This document shows positions 38,177 through 51,793 of a DNA stretch of 64,000 nucleotides, in pieces. Where the stretch lies: the NCBI RefSeq assembly GCF_000317595.1, contig NZ_AEJC01000397.1, forward strand, positions 1 through 64,000, in the 5' to 3' direction. The notes below the pieces were generated by a model. It searched no databases, was not told where the DNA came from, and saw only the letters and a list, made by a program, of their open reading frames with translations. Origin of the DNA: Streptomyces ipomoeae 91-03. GTDB taxonomy: Bacteria; Actinomycetota; Actinomycetes; Streptomycetales; Streptomycetaceae. The translations under genes and the position numbers were made by a program. The stretch's first letter is position 1, and each line of letters starts with the position of its first letter.

Positions 38177-39869
38177 GGCTCCTCCTCGGGCTGGGGATGC
38201 CTGGGCGGGAAGAGGCCCTCGGGCCGGCCCTTGCCATCCCAGTTCAGCAAGTTGATCCGCGCGCCGGGGCGCTCCGGATCGGCGATGCCGCCGGTGGTCT
38301 GCCGTTCCTTCAGGGCATGGAAGGTTTCGACGGAGACGGGTGTGGGCCGGCCCGAGGCTTCGCCGAAGGGCCCGCTGTCGTACATTCCGGGGCCGCCTTC
38401 GTAGTCGAGGCTGCACGCGGTCTCTTCGAGCCGCCGGCCCTCGGCTTCGTGAGCGGAGGGAATGACGTAGCGGTCGTGGTACTTGGCGATGGCGAGCAGA
38501 CGGTAGAGCGAGGTGACCTCGCGTCCGGTCATGCCGGCCGCCGCCGCGATCCGTTCGTCGGGTGGGTCGCCCAGATTGACGGCGCGCATGTAGGAGCGCA
38601 TGGCCGCCAGCCGTTCCAGCACCTGGCGGACAGGTTCGGTGTCGCCGGCGGTGAAGAGTCCGGCGAGGTACTCGATCGGGATCCGCAGCGTGTCGATGGC
38701 GCCGAAAAGGTTGTCGACGTCCTCACCGTCGTGGCCGGTGTCGGTGAGCGCGTCGACGACCGGGGACAGCGGGGGCACGTACCAGACCATCGGCATGGTG
38801 CGGAACTCCGGGTGCAGCGGCAGGGCCACCCGGTAGTTCCGGGCCAAGGTGTAGACAGGGGAACGCCGGGCTGCTTCCAGCCAGTCCTCGGGGATGCCGT
38901 CCCGGCGCGCTGCTGCGATCACCTGGGGGTCGGCCGGGTCGAGCATCAGGTCCAGCTGTGCCTGGTAGAGGTCTTTCTCGTCGGCGACCGACGCGGCGGC
39001 GCCGACGCGGTCGGCGTCGTAAAGGATCAGGCCGATATAGCGCAGGCGTCCCACGCAGGTCTCGGAGCACACGGTGGGCAGGCCGACCTCGACGCGGGGG
39101 TAGCAGAAGGTGCACTTCTCGGCCTTGCCGGTCCGGTGGTTGAAGTAGACCTTCTTGTACGGGCAGCCGGTCACGCACATCCGCCAGCCCCGGCAGCGGT
39201 CCTGGTCGACCAGGACGATGCCGTCCTCGGACCGCTTGTACAGCGCCCCCGAGGGGCAGGAGGCGACGCACGATGGGTTCAGGCAGTGCTCGCAGATGCG
39301 CGGCAGGTAGAACATGTACGCCTGCTCGTACTGGAAGCGCACCTTCTCCTCGGCTTCGCGGCGGATGCGTTCGACGACGGGGTCGTGGTCGGCGATCTCG
39401 GCGCCGCCCGCGAGGCTGTCGTCCCAGTTGGCGCTCCACTCCACGCTCATGGGCTCGCCGGAGATGAGTGACTTGGGCTGCGCGACGGGGAAGTCGTCGC
39501 CGAGCGGTGCTGTGGTGAGGTTGCCGTAGTCGTAGGTCCAGGGCTCGTAGTAGTCGCGGATGGTGGGCAGCACGGGGTTGGCGAAGATGGTGAGCAGCTT
39601 GCGCAGCCGCCCGCCGGACTTGAGCCTGAGACGGCCGCCGCGGGTGCGGACCCAGCCGCCCCGCCACTTCTCCTGGTCCTCGTAGCGCCGCGGGTAGCCC
39701 TGGCCGGGGCGGGTCTCGACGTTGTTGAACCAGACGTACTCGACGCCGCTGCGGTTGGTCCACGCCTGCTTGCAGGTGACCGAGCAGGTGTGGCAGCCGA
39801 TGCACTTGTCGAGGTTCATCACCATCGCGAGCTGCGCCATGCAGCGTCCGATCGGCTCACTCCCGGGCA

Positions 39870-39870
<1 letters not shown>
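38173..39870 (-). CDS. narH: Respiratory nitrate reductase beta subunit (Fe-S)
   Basis: A 565-residue electron-transfer subunit. It has four cysteine clusters: LDKCIGCHTCSVTCKQAW, ICEHCLNPSCVASCPSGAL, DRCRGWRMCVTGCPYKK (with the Trp typical of the [3Fe-4S] site) and KAEKCTFCYPRVE...CSETCVGR. It relays electrons from NarI hemes to NarG. The C-terminal extension after the last cluster is long but typical. Its ATG overlaps the narG stop. Confidence 0.93.
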
Positions 39871-43598
<3,728 letters not shown>

Positions 43599-43922
43599 CT
43601 CTCGCCTGCATGCGAGTCGCGGGACACCTAATCGTCCGTAATTTACCTATATGTCGCATTTCTGGAGGGGTGAATCGTGGACAGGTATCGGCCGTCCTTC
43701 CCCTTGTCCACTCCAGCCGTACCGAGGCCGCGCGGCCAGCGGCCGAACGTCCCATGCTTGACCTCGATGGTCCTCGCGCCGCATCACACGTTCTGGGCAG
43801 CATCAACCGAAGCGGCGGGCGCGTCGAGCCGATAGGCAGGTGAGCACCCACCAGCATCGTGAGGTGGAGCGACAAGTCACTGAACCCCGAGGAAACCCGC
43901 CCTGGAGCATGGAGGACGCCAC
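43599..43922. other. narG/narK divergent promoter region
   Basis: A 324-base gap between divergent narG and narK. An AT-rich stretch at about 43638-43660 (GTAATTTACCTATATGTCGC) stands out from the GC-rich surroundings, about 40-60 bases before the narG start, and is the best candidate for its -10 region. No match to the GGGCCG-NN-CGGCCC palindrome and no Rex- or Fnr-type palindrome was seen. A plus-strand frame at 43610-43843 looks like chance. Confidence 0.5.
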
Positions 43923-45146
43923 TTGAGCCGCATTCCGACGCCACGGATCGCTGGGGCGGCGGAAGCCGCCCAGCCGCAGCGGATGCTCGCCCTGGCCACG
44001 GCCGGATTCATGCTCTGCTTCTGGGCATGGGCGCTGCTGGCTCCGCTCGGCCCAACCCTCCGTGAGGATCTGGACCTCACCTCGCTCCAGCAGTCCCTCG
44101 TGGTGGCGGTACCGGTGATCGTCGGCTCGCTCGGCCGGATCCCCGCGGGCGCCCTCACCGACCGCGTCGGGGCGCGCCGCATGTTCCCCCTCGTCGCCGC
44201 CCTCACCGTCCTGCCGGTGCTCTACCTCGGCCACCTGGCCGACTCCCTGCCCGAAGTGCTGGCGGGCGGCTTCTTCCTCGGCCTGGGCGGCACGACCTTC
44301 GCGGTCGGCGTGCCGTTCGTCAACGCCTGGTACCCGCCCGAGCGGCGCGGACTGGCGCTGGGGATCTTCGGCATCGGCACCGGCGGCACCGCCCTGTCGT
44401 CCTTCACCACCGTGCAGCTGGCCGACGCCGTCGGGTACGCGTTCCCCTTCGACATGGTCGCCGGCCTCCTGGTCGTCTACGCCGTGGCGGCACGTCTTCT
44501 CCTGCGCGACAAGCCCGACCGCGCCGTCCCGGCCGGCTCGCTGCTCGCACGAACCAGGGCGACCCTGCGGATGCCCGCCACCGTGCAGCTGGCCTTCCTC
44601 TACGCCGTGGCCTTCGGCGGATTCGTCGCCTTCAGCGTCTACCTGCCCACCTACCTCACCACCGCCCACGATCTCGGACGGTCCGATGCAGCGCTGCGCA
44701 CCGCGGGCTTCGTCGTCCTCGCCGTCGCCATGCGCCCGGTCGGCGGATGGCTCTCCGACCGGCTGCATCCCGTGCCCGTGCTCGTCCTCGCGTACGCCGC
44801 CGTCTCGGCCCTCGCTCTCCTCGCCGCCTTCGAGCTCCCGCTGATCCCGGTCGGAACGCTCGCCTTCCTCGGCATGGCGGCCGCCCTGGGCACGGGATCG
44901 GGCGCCGTGTTCGCGCTCGTGGCCCGCCTCGTACCCCCCGATCGGGTCGGTGCGGTCACTGGTGTCGTCGGGGCCGCCGGAGGTTTGGGAGGCTTCTTCC
45001 CGCCCCTGGTCATGGGCGCCGTTTACGGTGCCACGGACGACTACACCTGGGGATATGTGTTGCTGGCGGTCACCGCGGGCGCCGCCGTGGCATTCACGAC
45101 TACTGCAGTACGGCGCGAAGCTGGGCAGGCAACGCGCCGGGCGTAG
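43923..45146 (+). CDS. narK: Nitrate/nitrite transporter (MFS)
   Basis: A 407-residue, 12-span major facilitator. Signatures: FMLCFWAWALLAPLGPTLRE, the loop GALTDRVGARRMFP, the nitrate signature-like GLGGTTFAVGVPFVNAWYPP and GAVTGVVGAAGGLGGFFPPL. It imports nitrate and/or exports nitrite for NarGHI. The start is TTG 43923 with GGAGG at spacing 8; a later in-frame ATG (43983) is less likely because it would cut the N-terminus. Divergent from narG. Confidence 0.9.
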   Translation: MSRIPTPRIAGAAEAAQPQRMLALATAGFMLCFWAWALLAPLGPTLREDLDLTSLQQSLVVAVPVIVGSLGRIPAGALTDRVGARRMFPLVAALTVLPVLYLGHLADSLPEVLAGGFFLGLGGTTFAVGVPFVNAWYPPERRGLALGIFGIGTGGTALSSFTTVQLADAVGYAFPFDMVAGLLVVYAVAARLLLRDKPDRAVPAGSLLARTRATLRMPATVQLAFLYAVAFGGFVAFSVYLPTYLTTAHDLGRSDAALRTAGFVVLAVAMRPVGGWLSDRLHPVPVLVLAYAAVSALALLAAFELPLIPVGTLAFLGMAAALGTGSGAVFALVARLVPPDRVGAVTGVVGAAGGLGGFFPPLVMGAVYGATDDYTWGYVLLAVTAGAAVAFTTTAVRREAGQATRRA

Positions 45147-45152
45147 GCTGTC

Positions 45153-45168
45153 CACGCTGACCAGCGTG
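45153..45168 (+). terminator. Terminator-like hairpin after narK
   Basis: CACGCT-GACC-AGCGTG, a 6-bp stem with a 4-base loop, 7 bases after the narK stop. It lies between narK and the convergent lanthipeptide locus. Evidence is position and stem only. Confidence 0.35.
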
Positions 45169-45297
45169 TCCGGCACCACGGTGCGAGCGGCGAGAATTTT
45201 GGCCGAATCGCCGAAGTCTGAAACTCCGGTGACACGTGAGGTTTCCGCCGGGATGGCTCATGACGAGAGCGGGCATCACCCCGGAGTAAGATCATTC

Positions 45298-46422
45298 CTA
45301 TTCAACTACGCAAGCCCGTTTCAGACGGGCAACGTGTTTTCGGATCGTGTGGTCGCTCGTACGCAGCGCCTTGGCCAACTGGCTACTCAGCCCTGTGGGG
45401 AGTGCCCCGGTTTCGAGCGCGCAGGCGTGGAGGAGAGCACGGCAGTCCTGCGCCTCTCGGTTCGTGGCGAGAGCGGTGAACAAGGGGTGCGCCAGGATCT
45501 CTCGGGCGGCGTATCCATCGGTTGCCTTGATCGTCCGGCGATACAGTTCCGCGACCACCACACGCGCCACTGGGTCCTCGGGCGAAATGAGCACGTCCAG
45601 GACTGCGAGGCCGAGCCGCGTGTTGAAGACGGTCATGCCGTCCTCGCCTGGTTGTTCGAGGTAGGTGGTCACCAGGTGCTGCTGGTAGTCGCGCCACGGC
45701 AAGCCAGCTGCGCGGTGGCATAGGACAGTCAGGCAGTGCGTGACGGCGTCCTCCCAGGGGTCCCCGGACTCCGTGGTGGTCAGCAGGTTGTCGGCGCCGA
45801 GGGTGTTCCCCGTGGCGATCGCGGCAAGGACGGCGACTTGGCGGCCGTCGAGCATGCGCTGCCCGACGCCGCGGTGTGCCTCGACATGGGCGAGTGCTTC
45901 GGTCCAGCGGCCGGCTGTCGTCAGAGCGCGTGTCCCGTCGGAGAGGAGGACCCGCCACAGCCAGGTGCGGACCTCCTGGCGGTCCTCGGCGTTCGCGGTC
46001 AGGTCGGCGGGTATGGCGATGCCCTGGACTTGGGCTGGGGATTCGGCGCTGACGGCGTCAAAGAGTGTCAGGAGGTGTTGGTGGCCGTCGTCGGCCTGTC
46101 CGGCGCGGATCTGGAGGCGCGCGAGGTTGACGATGGGTTCGAGGGCTCGGATCGCGGTTGTGCCGGGCAAGGGGGCGGCGTTCAGATAGGCAGCGGCGTG
46201 CTGGTGGCACATCGTTTGGGCAAGGTCCGTGGCTCCTACGTCAGAGGCGATCAACGCGGCCTGGTTGTAGACCGTGGAGGCCACGCTCGCGTCGCCCGTC
46301 TTCGCCGCGGTGTCAGCGAGTTCGGCCAACGCCTGCACGCGCTGGGCCAGAGGGAGGCAGGCGGGGCGGGGGCGCGCGACGAGTGGGAAGCGCTGGGCTA
46401 CGGCGTCAGGGAGTTCCCACAC
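45298..46422 (-). CDS. TPR-like protein with C-terminal helix-turn-helix-like end, lanthipeptide locus
   Basis: A 374-residue all-helical protein with TPR-like spacing (QRVQALAELADTAAKTGDAS, YNQAALIASDVGATDLAQTM). The C-terminus, SSQLAKALRTSDHTIRKHVA, looks like a DNA-binding helix-turn-helix. It is last in the lanthipeptide operon and may regulate it. The GTG at 46422 overlaps the end of the preceding gene by 17 bases; no strong ribosome site confirms it. I do not recognise the family. Confidence 0.65.
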   Translation of the reverse strand: MWELPDAVAQRFPLVARPRPACLPLAQRVQALAELADTAAKTGDASVASTVYNQAALIASDVGATDLAQTMCHQHAAAYLNAAPLPGTTAIRALEPIVNLARLQIRAGQADDGHQHLLTLFDAVSAESPAQVQGIAIPADLTANAEDRQEVRTWLWRVLLSDGTRALTTAGRWTEALAHVEAHRGVGQRMLDGRQVAVLAAIATGNTLGADNLLTTTESGDPWEDAVTHCLTVLCHRAAGLPWRDYQQHLVTTYLEQPGEDGMTVFNTRLGLAVLDVLISPEDPVARVVVAELYRRTIKATDGYAAREILAHPLFTALATNREAQDCRALLHACALETGALPTGLSSQLAKALRTSDHTIRKHVARLKRACVVE

Positions 46423-47236
46423 GGTCCCCGGTGCTCCTCTCGGTGCTGGGGTCCGGGCCGAAGAAGACGGTCTTCGCGGCGGCGGTGAGGGTGGCTTGCG
46501 TGGCGTAGGGCAGGCCGATCCGGTTCCAGGCGAAGAGCACGTGGTGGGCCAGGACCTCACGCAGGCCACGGTGAAGCTGTCCGGAATCTGTGAGGTGGGC
46601 CAGTTCCCTTCCGGCGTCGGCGTAGGCGCTGGCCCACTCGGCAGCGCGGGCCAGCAGTCCACCTCCGCGCATCATGTCCTCCCCGTTTACGGAGACGAGT
46701 CGGTGCACGGCGGCGAGCAGTCGGTCGCTGTTGCCCTGTTCGGTGTCGGCGGGCAGCGCGCGGTGCGCTCCCACGCGCGCCCAGACGTCGCCCTGCTCAT
46801 ACCAGTCCAGTCCGGCGGACCGCATCATGAGGCTGCACAGCAGGAGGGATGTCTCGCGTCGGTGTTTGGCGGCGTCGCTCCGGAGAAAGTCGATGAGGCT
46901 CCGGCTGTCGCGGTGGAAGAGGCGATGCGCGGATGTCATGGCTCCGGCGCCGCCGAAGGCGTGGATCTCGGGTTCGTAGATGATCTCCGTCCACGCTGTG
47001 ATGGAACCCTCGGCGATCAGGAAGTCGAGGCCCTGGCCGATACGGTCCTGCCCGCCGGCAGCGGGCAGGTAGCGCACGCGCCAGCAGGGACGCTTGCGGA
47101 TGATGAACCACGAGGTGAGGGCGCCGTCGTCCTCTGCGGTGCGTAGGAGTGGGCCGAGTCGGGCCACGGCGATGGTCTCGGCGCGTTCCCAGTCCGGGAA
47201 CGCAACGTTGGCCTGGCACCAGGTGGGTGAGTTCAT
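46406..47236 (-). CDS. Stand-alone thiopeptide-type bacteriocin biosynthesis protein (LanB C-terminal/elimination-domain-like)
   Basis: A 276-residue protein matching the SpaB_C/'thiopeptide-type bacteriocin biosynthesis' domain: WCQANVAFPDWERAETIAVA, SWFIIRKRPCWRVRYLPAAG, AWTEIIYEPEIHAFGGAGAM and DSRSLIDFLRSDA. In full-length LanB enzymes this domain removes glutamate to form dehydro-amino acids; as single proteins they do elimination or cyclisation. The full-length LanB in this locus has its own copy, so this one is extra. The ATG follows GGAG at spacing 8, 19 bases after the lanC stop. Confidence 0.85.
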   Translation of the reverse strand: MNSPTWCQANVAFPDWERAETIAVARLGPLLRTAEDDGALTSWFIIRKRPCWRVRYLPAAGGQDRIGQGLDFLIAEGSITAWTEIIYEPEIHAFGGAGAMTSAHRLFHRDSRSLIDFLRSDAAKHRRETSLLLCSLMMRSAGLDWYEQGDVWARVGAHRALPADTEQGNSDRLLAAVHRLVSVNGEDMMRGGGLLARAAEWASAYADAGRELAHLTDSGQLHRGLREVLAHHVLFAWNRIGLPYATQATLTAAAKTVFFGPDPSTERSTGDRVGTP

Positions 47237-47255
47237 GAGATGGTCTCCGAGGTGA

Positions 47256-48499
47256 TCACGCCAGGGCGAGGAAGGTGTCCCAGTGCGGTGCGGGCGCAAG
47301 GTCCGTGCCGAAGGTGTGCAGGGCGAGGGCCGCTCCGGCGGCTCCGTCGAGGAGTTCCGGGTCGTGGTCGTCCTGGTCGAGCGCGGTGATCAGACGGTCG
47401 GCCAGGCGCGGCAGCTCCGCAGAGATCTCAGCGTTACCTGTCTCGGTGGCCATCCGCCAGGTAGCGTGCAGCAGTCCGGCCATGCCGTGACACAGCCCGA
47501 TCTCGGGGAGCTTGTCCAGCTGATGCGGGTCGCGCAGGGTTGCGAGGATCGCGCTCTCGGCGGCCTGCAAGCGGGCTGGGTCTCGGAGGGCGAGTCCGGC
47601 CAACTGCTGGGCGCGGGCGGTGCCGGTGACCCCGTAACACCAGGAGGGGCGGGGGCGAAGGGCGGAATGGATGTGATGGTCGGTCGCCTGCTGCATCGAG
47701 ATGTAGCCCGGCCACCACGGGGCGATCTCGTCGACTTGGCGCCAGTGGTCGGTCCAGGCGCAGATCCGCTCGACCGCATCGACCAGGCCGGGCACGGCCA
47801 GATCGCGTAGCAGGGCCAGGGACAACACGGAGAGGGCGGACCCGATGCCGTGGGAGAGTCCGAAGTTCCCATGCCCGCCGGGGTAGTCGGTGTGCGGTGA
47901 GCCAGTGGGTGCGACGTTCATCCACCATGGTGGCAGTCCGGCCGGGTCGGGCAGGGGCTCGGTCAGTCGCACCAGGTAGGACAGGACGTCCCGGGTGACC
48001 TGGTGGTCGGGATGGCGGCTCAGGTGGTATGCCCCCAGCCCTGACAGGCCCTGGATCAGGTCGAATTCCTCCATGGGAGGCCGCTCGGCGCGGTCGATGC
48101 GCTGATGGGCCGCGGCCAGGCGGTTCCGAGTGACGGTTAAGGTCGCCGTGTCCAGACGTTCCAAGATGCGCAGGTACCGGCTCGCTGCGCTGGCCGCGCG
48201 GTGCGTGATGTACGCGAGGGCGGGAGCGCCGAAGTACAGGTTCGCGTTGACCGCTGCGCTGACTTCGCCGCGCATGGCCGTGGTCAGCCAGGTGTGCGCG
48301 GTGTTCCAGTCGCCGTGGCCGGTCCGGGCGCGCTCGATGTGCAGTAGGGCGATGCCCGTGGCTCCCCCGGCGAGCGACTGCGGCCAAGCGCGGGCGCCGT
48401 CGGCCGGCCGCCGGGCCACACGATGCTTGGGTCGGCCAGTGCGCGGGCCATCTGGTCGGCGGTTGACAGCGCGGCGTGGGCGGGGGCTGTCGTGGTCAC
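47256..48499 (-). pseudogene. lanC: Class I lanthipeptide cyclase LanC, with a one-base frameshift
   Basis: The GTG at 48499 overlaps the LanB stop (GTGA) and has AAGGAGG at spacing 6; that frame reads VTTTAPAHAALSTADQMARA then SIVWPGGRP. The rest is in another frame: ADGARAWPQSLAGGATGIAL onward. Adding one base near 48405-48418 joins them and gives 414 residues, normal for LanC. The zinc ligands are visible in SWCYGVTGTARA (Cys) and GLCHGMAGLLHA (Cys-His). LanC adds Cys thiols to dehydro-amino acids to make lanthionine rings. Without correction, only a 387-codon frame from GTG 48419 remains, lacking the N-terminus. Sequencing error or real loss cannot be told apart. Confidence 0.8.
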
Positions 48500-51399
48500 G
48501 ATGTCCTCCTTGCTCGTGCTGTCCAGCTCAAGGCGGCAGCTCTGGCCAGGTGCAGGTGCGTGCTCTCCTTGGGCAGTCCCGGCCCGCGCATCCGGACGTG
48601 GTGGAGGTGCAGTAGGTCCGGCAGCACGTCCTGGGGGTGCGTGGCCGTGTCCTCGAGCGCGTGGCGGTAGGCGGTCAGGGCCACGCGGCGCGCGGACCAG
48701 GCCGAGGTGACGCGCTCGTGCAGGGCGGAAGGGCCGGCGTTCACCAGGTCGACGGCTTGCCGGTAGACGGCGCGGGGCGGAGCGGCCTGGTCGGTGCGGG
48801 TGCGCTTGATGAGCCAGTGCATCGCCGCAGCGGAGTCGCCGAGCAGGCCGGTGACGATGTCCACCATGCTCGCGGCGGTCATCGCGCGGGCATCCGGGGC
48901 GTTCTTCCCGTCCCGGGTGGCGAGTTGGGCCAGGGCGGCGGTGGAGTCGGCGGTGAAGTAGTGCTCGGCCGCGTCGATCGCCGCGGGGCCACCGAACCGG
49001 GCGGTCTCCGGGTGGTAGGTCTCCACGCTGGCGTGCGTGATCAGGCCGCTGTGCCGCAGCTGCTGGGTCCACTCCCCAATGCGCTCGATGGCAGAGCCGA
49101 GGGTGCCGGGAGCACAGGTGAACCGAACGCGGAGGTGGTGCTCGGGGTCTGGGTAGCGGACGAACCACCAGTGGGGGTCGCCCAGTTCCTTCAGCAGGGT
49201 CGGCAGGTGCCGGGTCAGGAGCGGGTTTTGTCGGTCGCGGTGTCCGTGGAGCTGGAGGTAGATGCGGTTGCCGCAGCCGGGCAGGTGGCCGTGCTCGCGG
49301 CTGACGACGTGGCCCGCTGCCTTGACGGGGGCGACGTTCTGTTCTGCGGTCAGGGGGATGACGACTTCGTGGGCGCGTCCGCCGGTCCAGCCCAGGTCCT
49401 GGGGTTCCGGTGCGGGGCGCAGCGTCACCGTGCCGTCGCGGTCCAAGTGGGCGCGCAGCAGGGACCGGTGTGAGAGCTCCGTCAGGTCCAGGGCTATGCA
49501 CTGGTCGGCTTCGCTCAGGTATACCCGCTCGGGCAGATGTACGTCGCGGCGCCATTGGGTCAGGGCTTCGTCCCACTGCGGCCACGGTGCCGGCGCGGAG
49601 GGGAGGTCGTCACTGGCGAGGAGCCAGCGGGCCGGAGAGAGGATCGTGCGTCCGTAGCGCAGCGCGGGCAGGAACGGCAGGTTGGAGGCGGCGGTGCCCC
49701 ACATGAATCCGGTGCATGGGACCGCCAGCGCGACGGGTGCCTCGGCCAGGAACCGGGCCAGCGGATGGGTGTGATAGCCCAGATCTACGGCGTTCAGCAG
49801 CAGCGTGTGAACCGGGCGCCGGCGGGAGAGCGAGACCAGGTGCAGCCGTTCGGCGTCGGCGGTCACCGCAAGGTCCGTGAGGGGAAGGAGCTTGGTATCC
49901 GAGCCGTGATAGTCGCCGAGTGAGATCACCAGGTCGGTCACCTGCGGGGCACGCGCGACGTTCTCAGCCGGTGCGGACAGCGGGGTAGAGCTGATCTGCG
50001 CGAGGAGCGCGCCCTGGTGCACTCCGGGCAGCCCGGCATACACCGTGGTCATGCGGCGGCGGTCCTCGTCGTCCAGTGAGGCCAGGAAGCGGCCGGTGGT
50101 CGTTCCGGCCGAGCGTGCCACCCCGACGACGTGCAGGGTGAACTCACCCTTCCGTAGCGCCGGAAGGCTCGCGGCGGCGATGCGGACGGTCACCTCGGTG
50201 CTCGGCTGGACGCAGTGGTCCGGATCGGTGGTGGCCATCTCCTCAAGCGCGGCATCGTCGAGCTCCACTTCAAGGCGGCGGTGCATGCCGGCGGCGTGGG
50301 CGAGCTTGATGAGCCGGCTGTCACGGTCGGGCAGCGGGGAGGGCGTCGGCGCGGAGGTAGACCCGAGGTAGCCGGGTGGATATCCGAGCGCGTCGATGGC
50401 ATCCACGACGGGGACGAGCGCCCCGGGCCCGTACCGTTCAAGGAACCGGCCGTGCCACTCGGGCCAACCGGCCAACGTCGCACGGGGCGCAAGACGGGTG
50501 AGTGCCTTGGCCGCCGCTGCCGCCTCCTGGGCCACCGCCTCCGGGACGACCAGGTCCCAGTCCACCCGCAGGTCGAGCGCGGTCTTGGGGGCCTCGTACA
50601 ACTCTGCTGTCTCCGTGGGCGCAAGGTACCGCGTGTGTGTGCGGAGGGCGGCGAGCGGGTCGGTGGTCGTCATCGACGGGCGGAGGCTGTTGATCAGGAA
50701 TCGTTGCCTGACCAGGCCCGCGAGCAGGCTCTCAATCGAGGCGTGCGGCGCGGCAGGAAAACAGGCCGAGAGCTTTGCGGCGAGATCGCTCCACAGAATC
50801 GGAGTCCGCGCACCATCCAGTGCTTTGCGGACCGGTCCGGTCATGCGTATGTGCACGTGTTCAGAAGAGCCGTCACGCGTGCCGCGTGAGCTGTGCTCGA
50901 TCACCACGTACCCGTCTCGCTCGACGGTGAGGCTGGACGCGACCAGCATCAGATGGGGCCGCAGTCCGCTGTGCTCCTCGAACCGGTCGATGAGCGCCGC
51001 CGTCCATGCGGCGTCGGGTCTGGCGGATGCCTGGTGCCCGGTGCCCACGCGCAGTACCGGGGCGGCGCCTATTCGCGCTGCCGCGACCCCGGCGAACAGA
51101 CCGAACGGCGTTGCGCGCGTGCGGGCCCGCAATAGGTACCGCAGGACCGAGAGCACGGTGCGGCGTACAGCAGCATCCGGCAGCGGTCGGCCGGCACAGA
51201 CCTGGTCCACTCGACCGGCGAGGTCCGGGCTGGCGGCTTTGACGGCGGTCGCGAAGTCGGCTGTCTGCCAGGTCTGTTGCAGCCACGCCCGCCACGACGC
51301 CGTGTTCGCGAGCGGGCCGGTCAGCCCGGGCCAGATCACCTGACGGTCGGATTCCAAGACAGCCGCCCGTACCACTGCTGCATCAACGTAGCGATACAC
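48496..51399 (-). CDS. lanB: Class I lanthipeptide dehydratase LanB (full length)
   Basis: A 967-residue dehydratase. The N-terminal glutamylation domain begins YRYVDAAVVRAAVLESDRQV and includes RYLLRARTRATPFGLFAGVA, the most diagnostic segment. The C-terminal elimination domain begins near residue 700 (GNRIYLQLHGHRDRQNPLLT) with HWWFVRYPDPEHHLRVRFT. It uses glutamyl-tRNA to activate Ser/Thr and then removes glutamate to give Dha/Dhb. The GTG at 51399 follows AGGAGGGG. It lies 83 bases downstream of the precursor stop. Confidence 0.92.
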   Translation of the reverse strand: MYRYVDAAVVRAAVLESDRQVIWPGLTGPLANTASWRAWLQQTWQTADFATAVKAASPDLAGRVDQVCAGRPLPDAAVRRTVLSVLRYLLRARTRATPFGLFAGVAAARIGAAPVLRVGTGHQASARPDAAWTAALIDRFEEHSGLRPHLMLVASSLTVERDGYVVIEHSSRGTRDGSSEHVHIRMTGPVRKALDGARTPILWSDLAAKLSACFPAAPHASIESLLAGLVRQRFLINSLRPSMTTTDPLAALRTHTRYLAPTETAELYEAPKTALDLRVDWDLVVPEAVAQEAAAAAKALTRLAPRATLAGWPEWHGRFLERYGPGALVPVVDAIDALGYPPGYLGSTSAPTPSPLPDRDSRLIKLAHAAGMHRRLEVELDDAALEEMATTDPDHCVQPSTEVTVRIAAASLPALRKGEFTLHVVGVARSAGTTTGRFLASLDDEDRRRMTTVYAGLPGVHQGALLAQISSTPLSAPAENVARAPQVTDLVISLGDYHGSDTKLLPLTDLAVTADAERLHLVSLSRRRPVHTLLLNAVDLGYHTHPLARFLAEAPVALAVPCTGFMWGTAASNLPFLPALRYGRTILSPARWLLASDDLPSAPAPWPQWDEALTQWRRDVHLPERVYLSEADQCIALDLTELSHRSLLRAHLDRDGTVTLRPAPEPQDLGWTGGRAHEVVIPLTAEQNVAPVKAAGHVVSREHGHLPGCGNRIYLQLHGHRDRQNPLLTRHLPTLLKELGDPHWWFVRYPDPEHHLRVRFTCAPGTLGSAIERIGEWTQQLRHSGLITHASVETYHPETARFGGPAAIDAAEHYFTADSTAALAQLATRDGKNAPDARAMTAASMVDIVTGLLGDSAAAMHWLIKRTRTDQAAPPRAVYRQAVDLVNAGPSALHERVTSAWSARRVALTAYRHALEDTATHPQDVLPDLLHLHHVRMRGPGLPKESTHLHLARAAALSWTARARRTS

Positions 51400-51482
51400 A
51401 ACCCCTCCTGTGGCCGAGCAGTGCCCGGGCCGCGCCCGTGGGGCAGGCGCGGCCGGACACCGCCATCACGCGGTCTGTGCTG

Positions 51483-51665
51483 TTACGGGCAGCTCGTGCA
51501 CGCGGACGCGCACGTCGAGCCGCAGCCGTCGTTCGTCAGACGGATGAGCTGGTCCGCGGCTGGGCCGCCCTCGACGATCGTGATGTCCAGGTCGAAGTCG
51601 TCCTGTCCGGACGCCCCCTGTTCGGTGACCGGCTGAGCAGCCGGACGCTCCATCTGAACGGTCAT
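51483..51665 (-). CDS. FxLD-type lanthipeptide precursor
   Basis: A 60-residue peptide; ATG 51665 has AAGGAGG at spacing 5. Leader residues 1-35 contain the FxLD signature (FDLD at 24-27, in FDLDITIVEGGP). The core, about 42-60, is RLTNDGCGSTCASACTSCP, with four Cys (48, 52, 56, 59) and six Ser/Thr (44, 50, 51, 54, 57, 58), enough for up to four lanthionine-type rings. The FxLD family is defined by this leader motif and accompanies LanB, LanC and a thiopeptide-type protein, all present here. A 6-bp hairpin (51702-51707 with 51720-51725) lies in the 5' region. An IS element begins 67 bases upstream. Confidence 0.9.
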   Translation of the reverse strand: MTVQMERPAAQPVTEQGASGQDDFDLDITIVEGGPAADQLIRLTNDGCGSTCASACTSCP

Positions 51666-51729
51666 ACATGCCTCCTTGGCAGTGAGTGATGGTGCAAGGA
51701 GCCGGGGCCCGGGAGCGGACCCCGGAGTC

Positions 51730-51732
51730 TTA
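51730..51732. repeat. Left target-site duplication TTA of the IS5-family element
   Basis: TTA directly precedes the left inverted repeat and is repeated as TTA at 52618-52620 after the right one. A 3-bp duplication fits the IS427-type group of the IS5 family. On the minus strand the right copy also forms the TAA stop of the iolD remnant. Confidence 0.7.
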
Positions 51733-51793
51733 GAGGTCCTAACAGAAGTTGTTGATCATGTGACTTTCGGCGTGGACGGTCGTTGGTCTGGTC

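Noticed and set aside
43610..43843. Small plus-strand frame in the narG/narK gap
   Set aside because: No ribosome site, no recognisable motif, and it occupies the expected promoter region.
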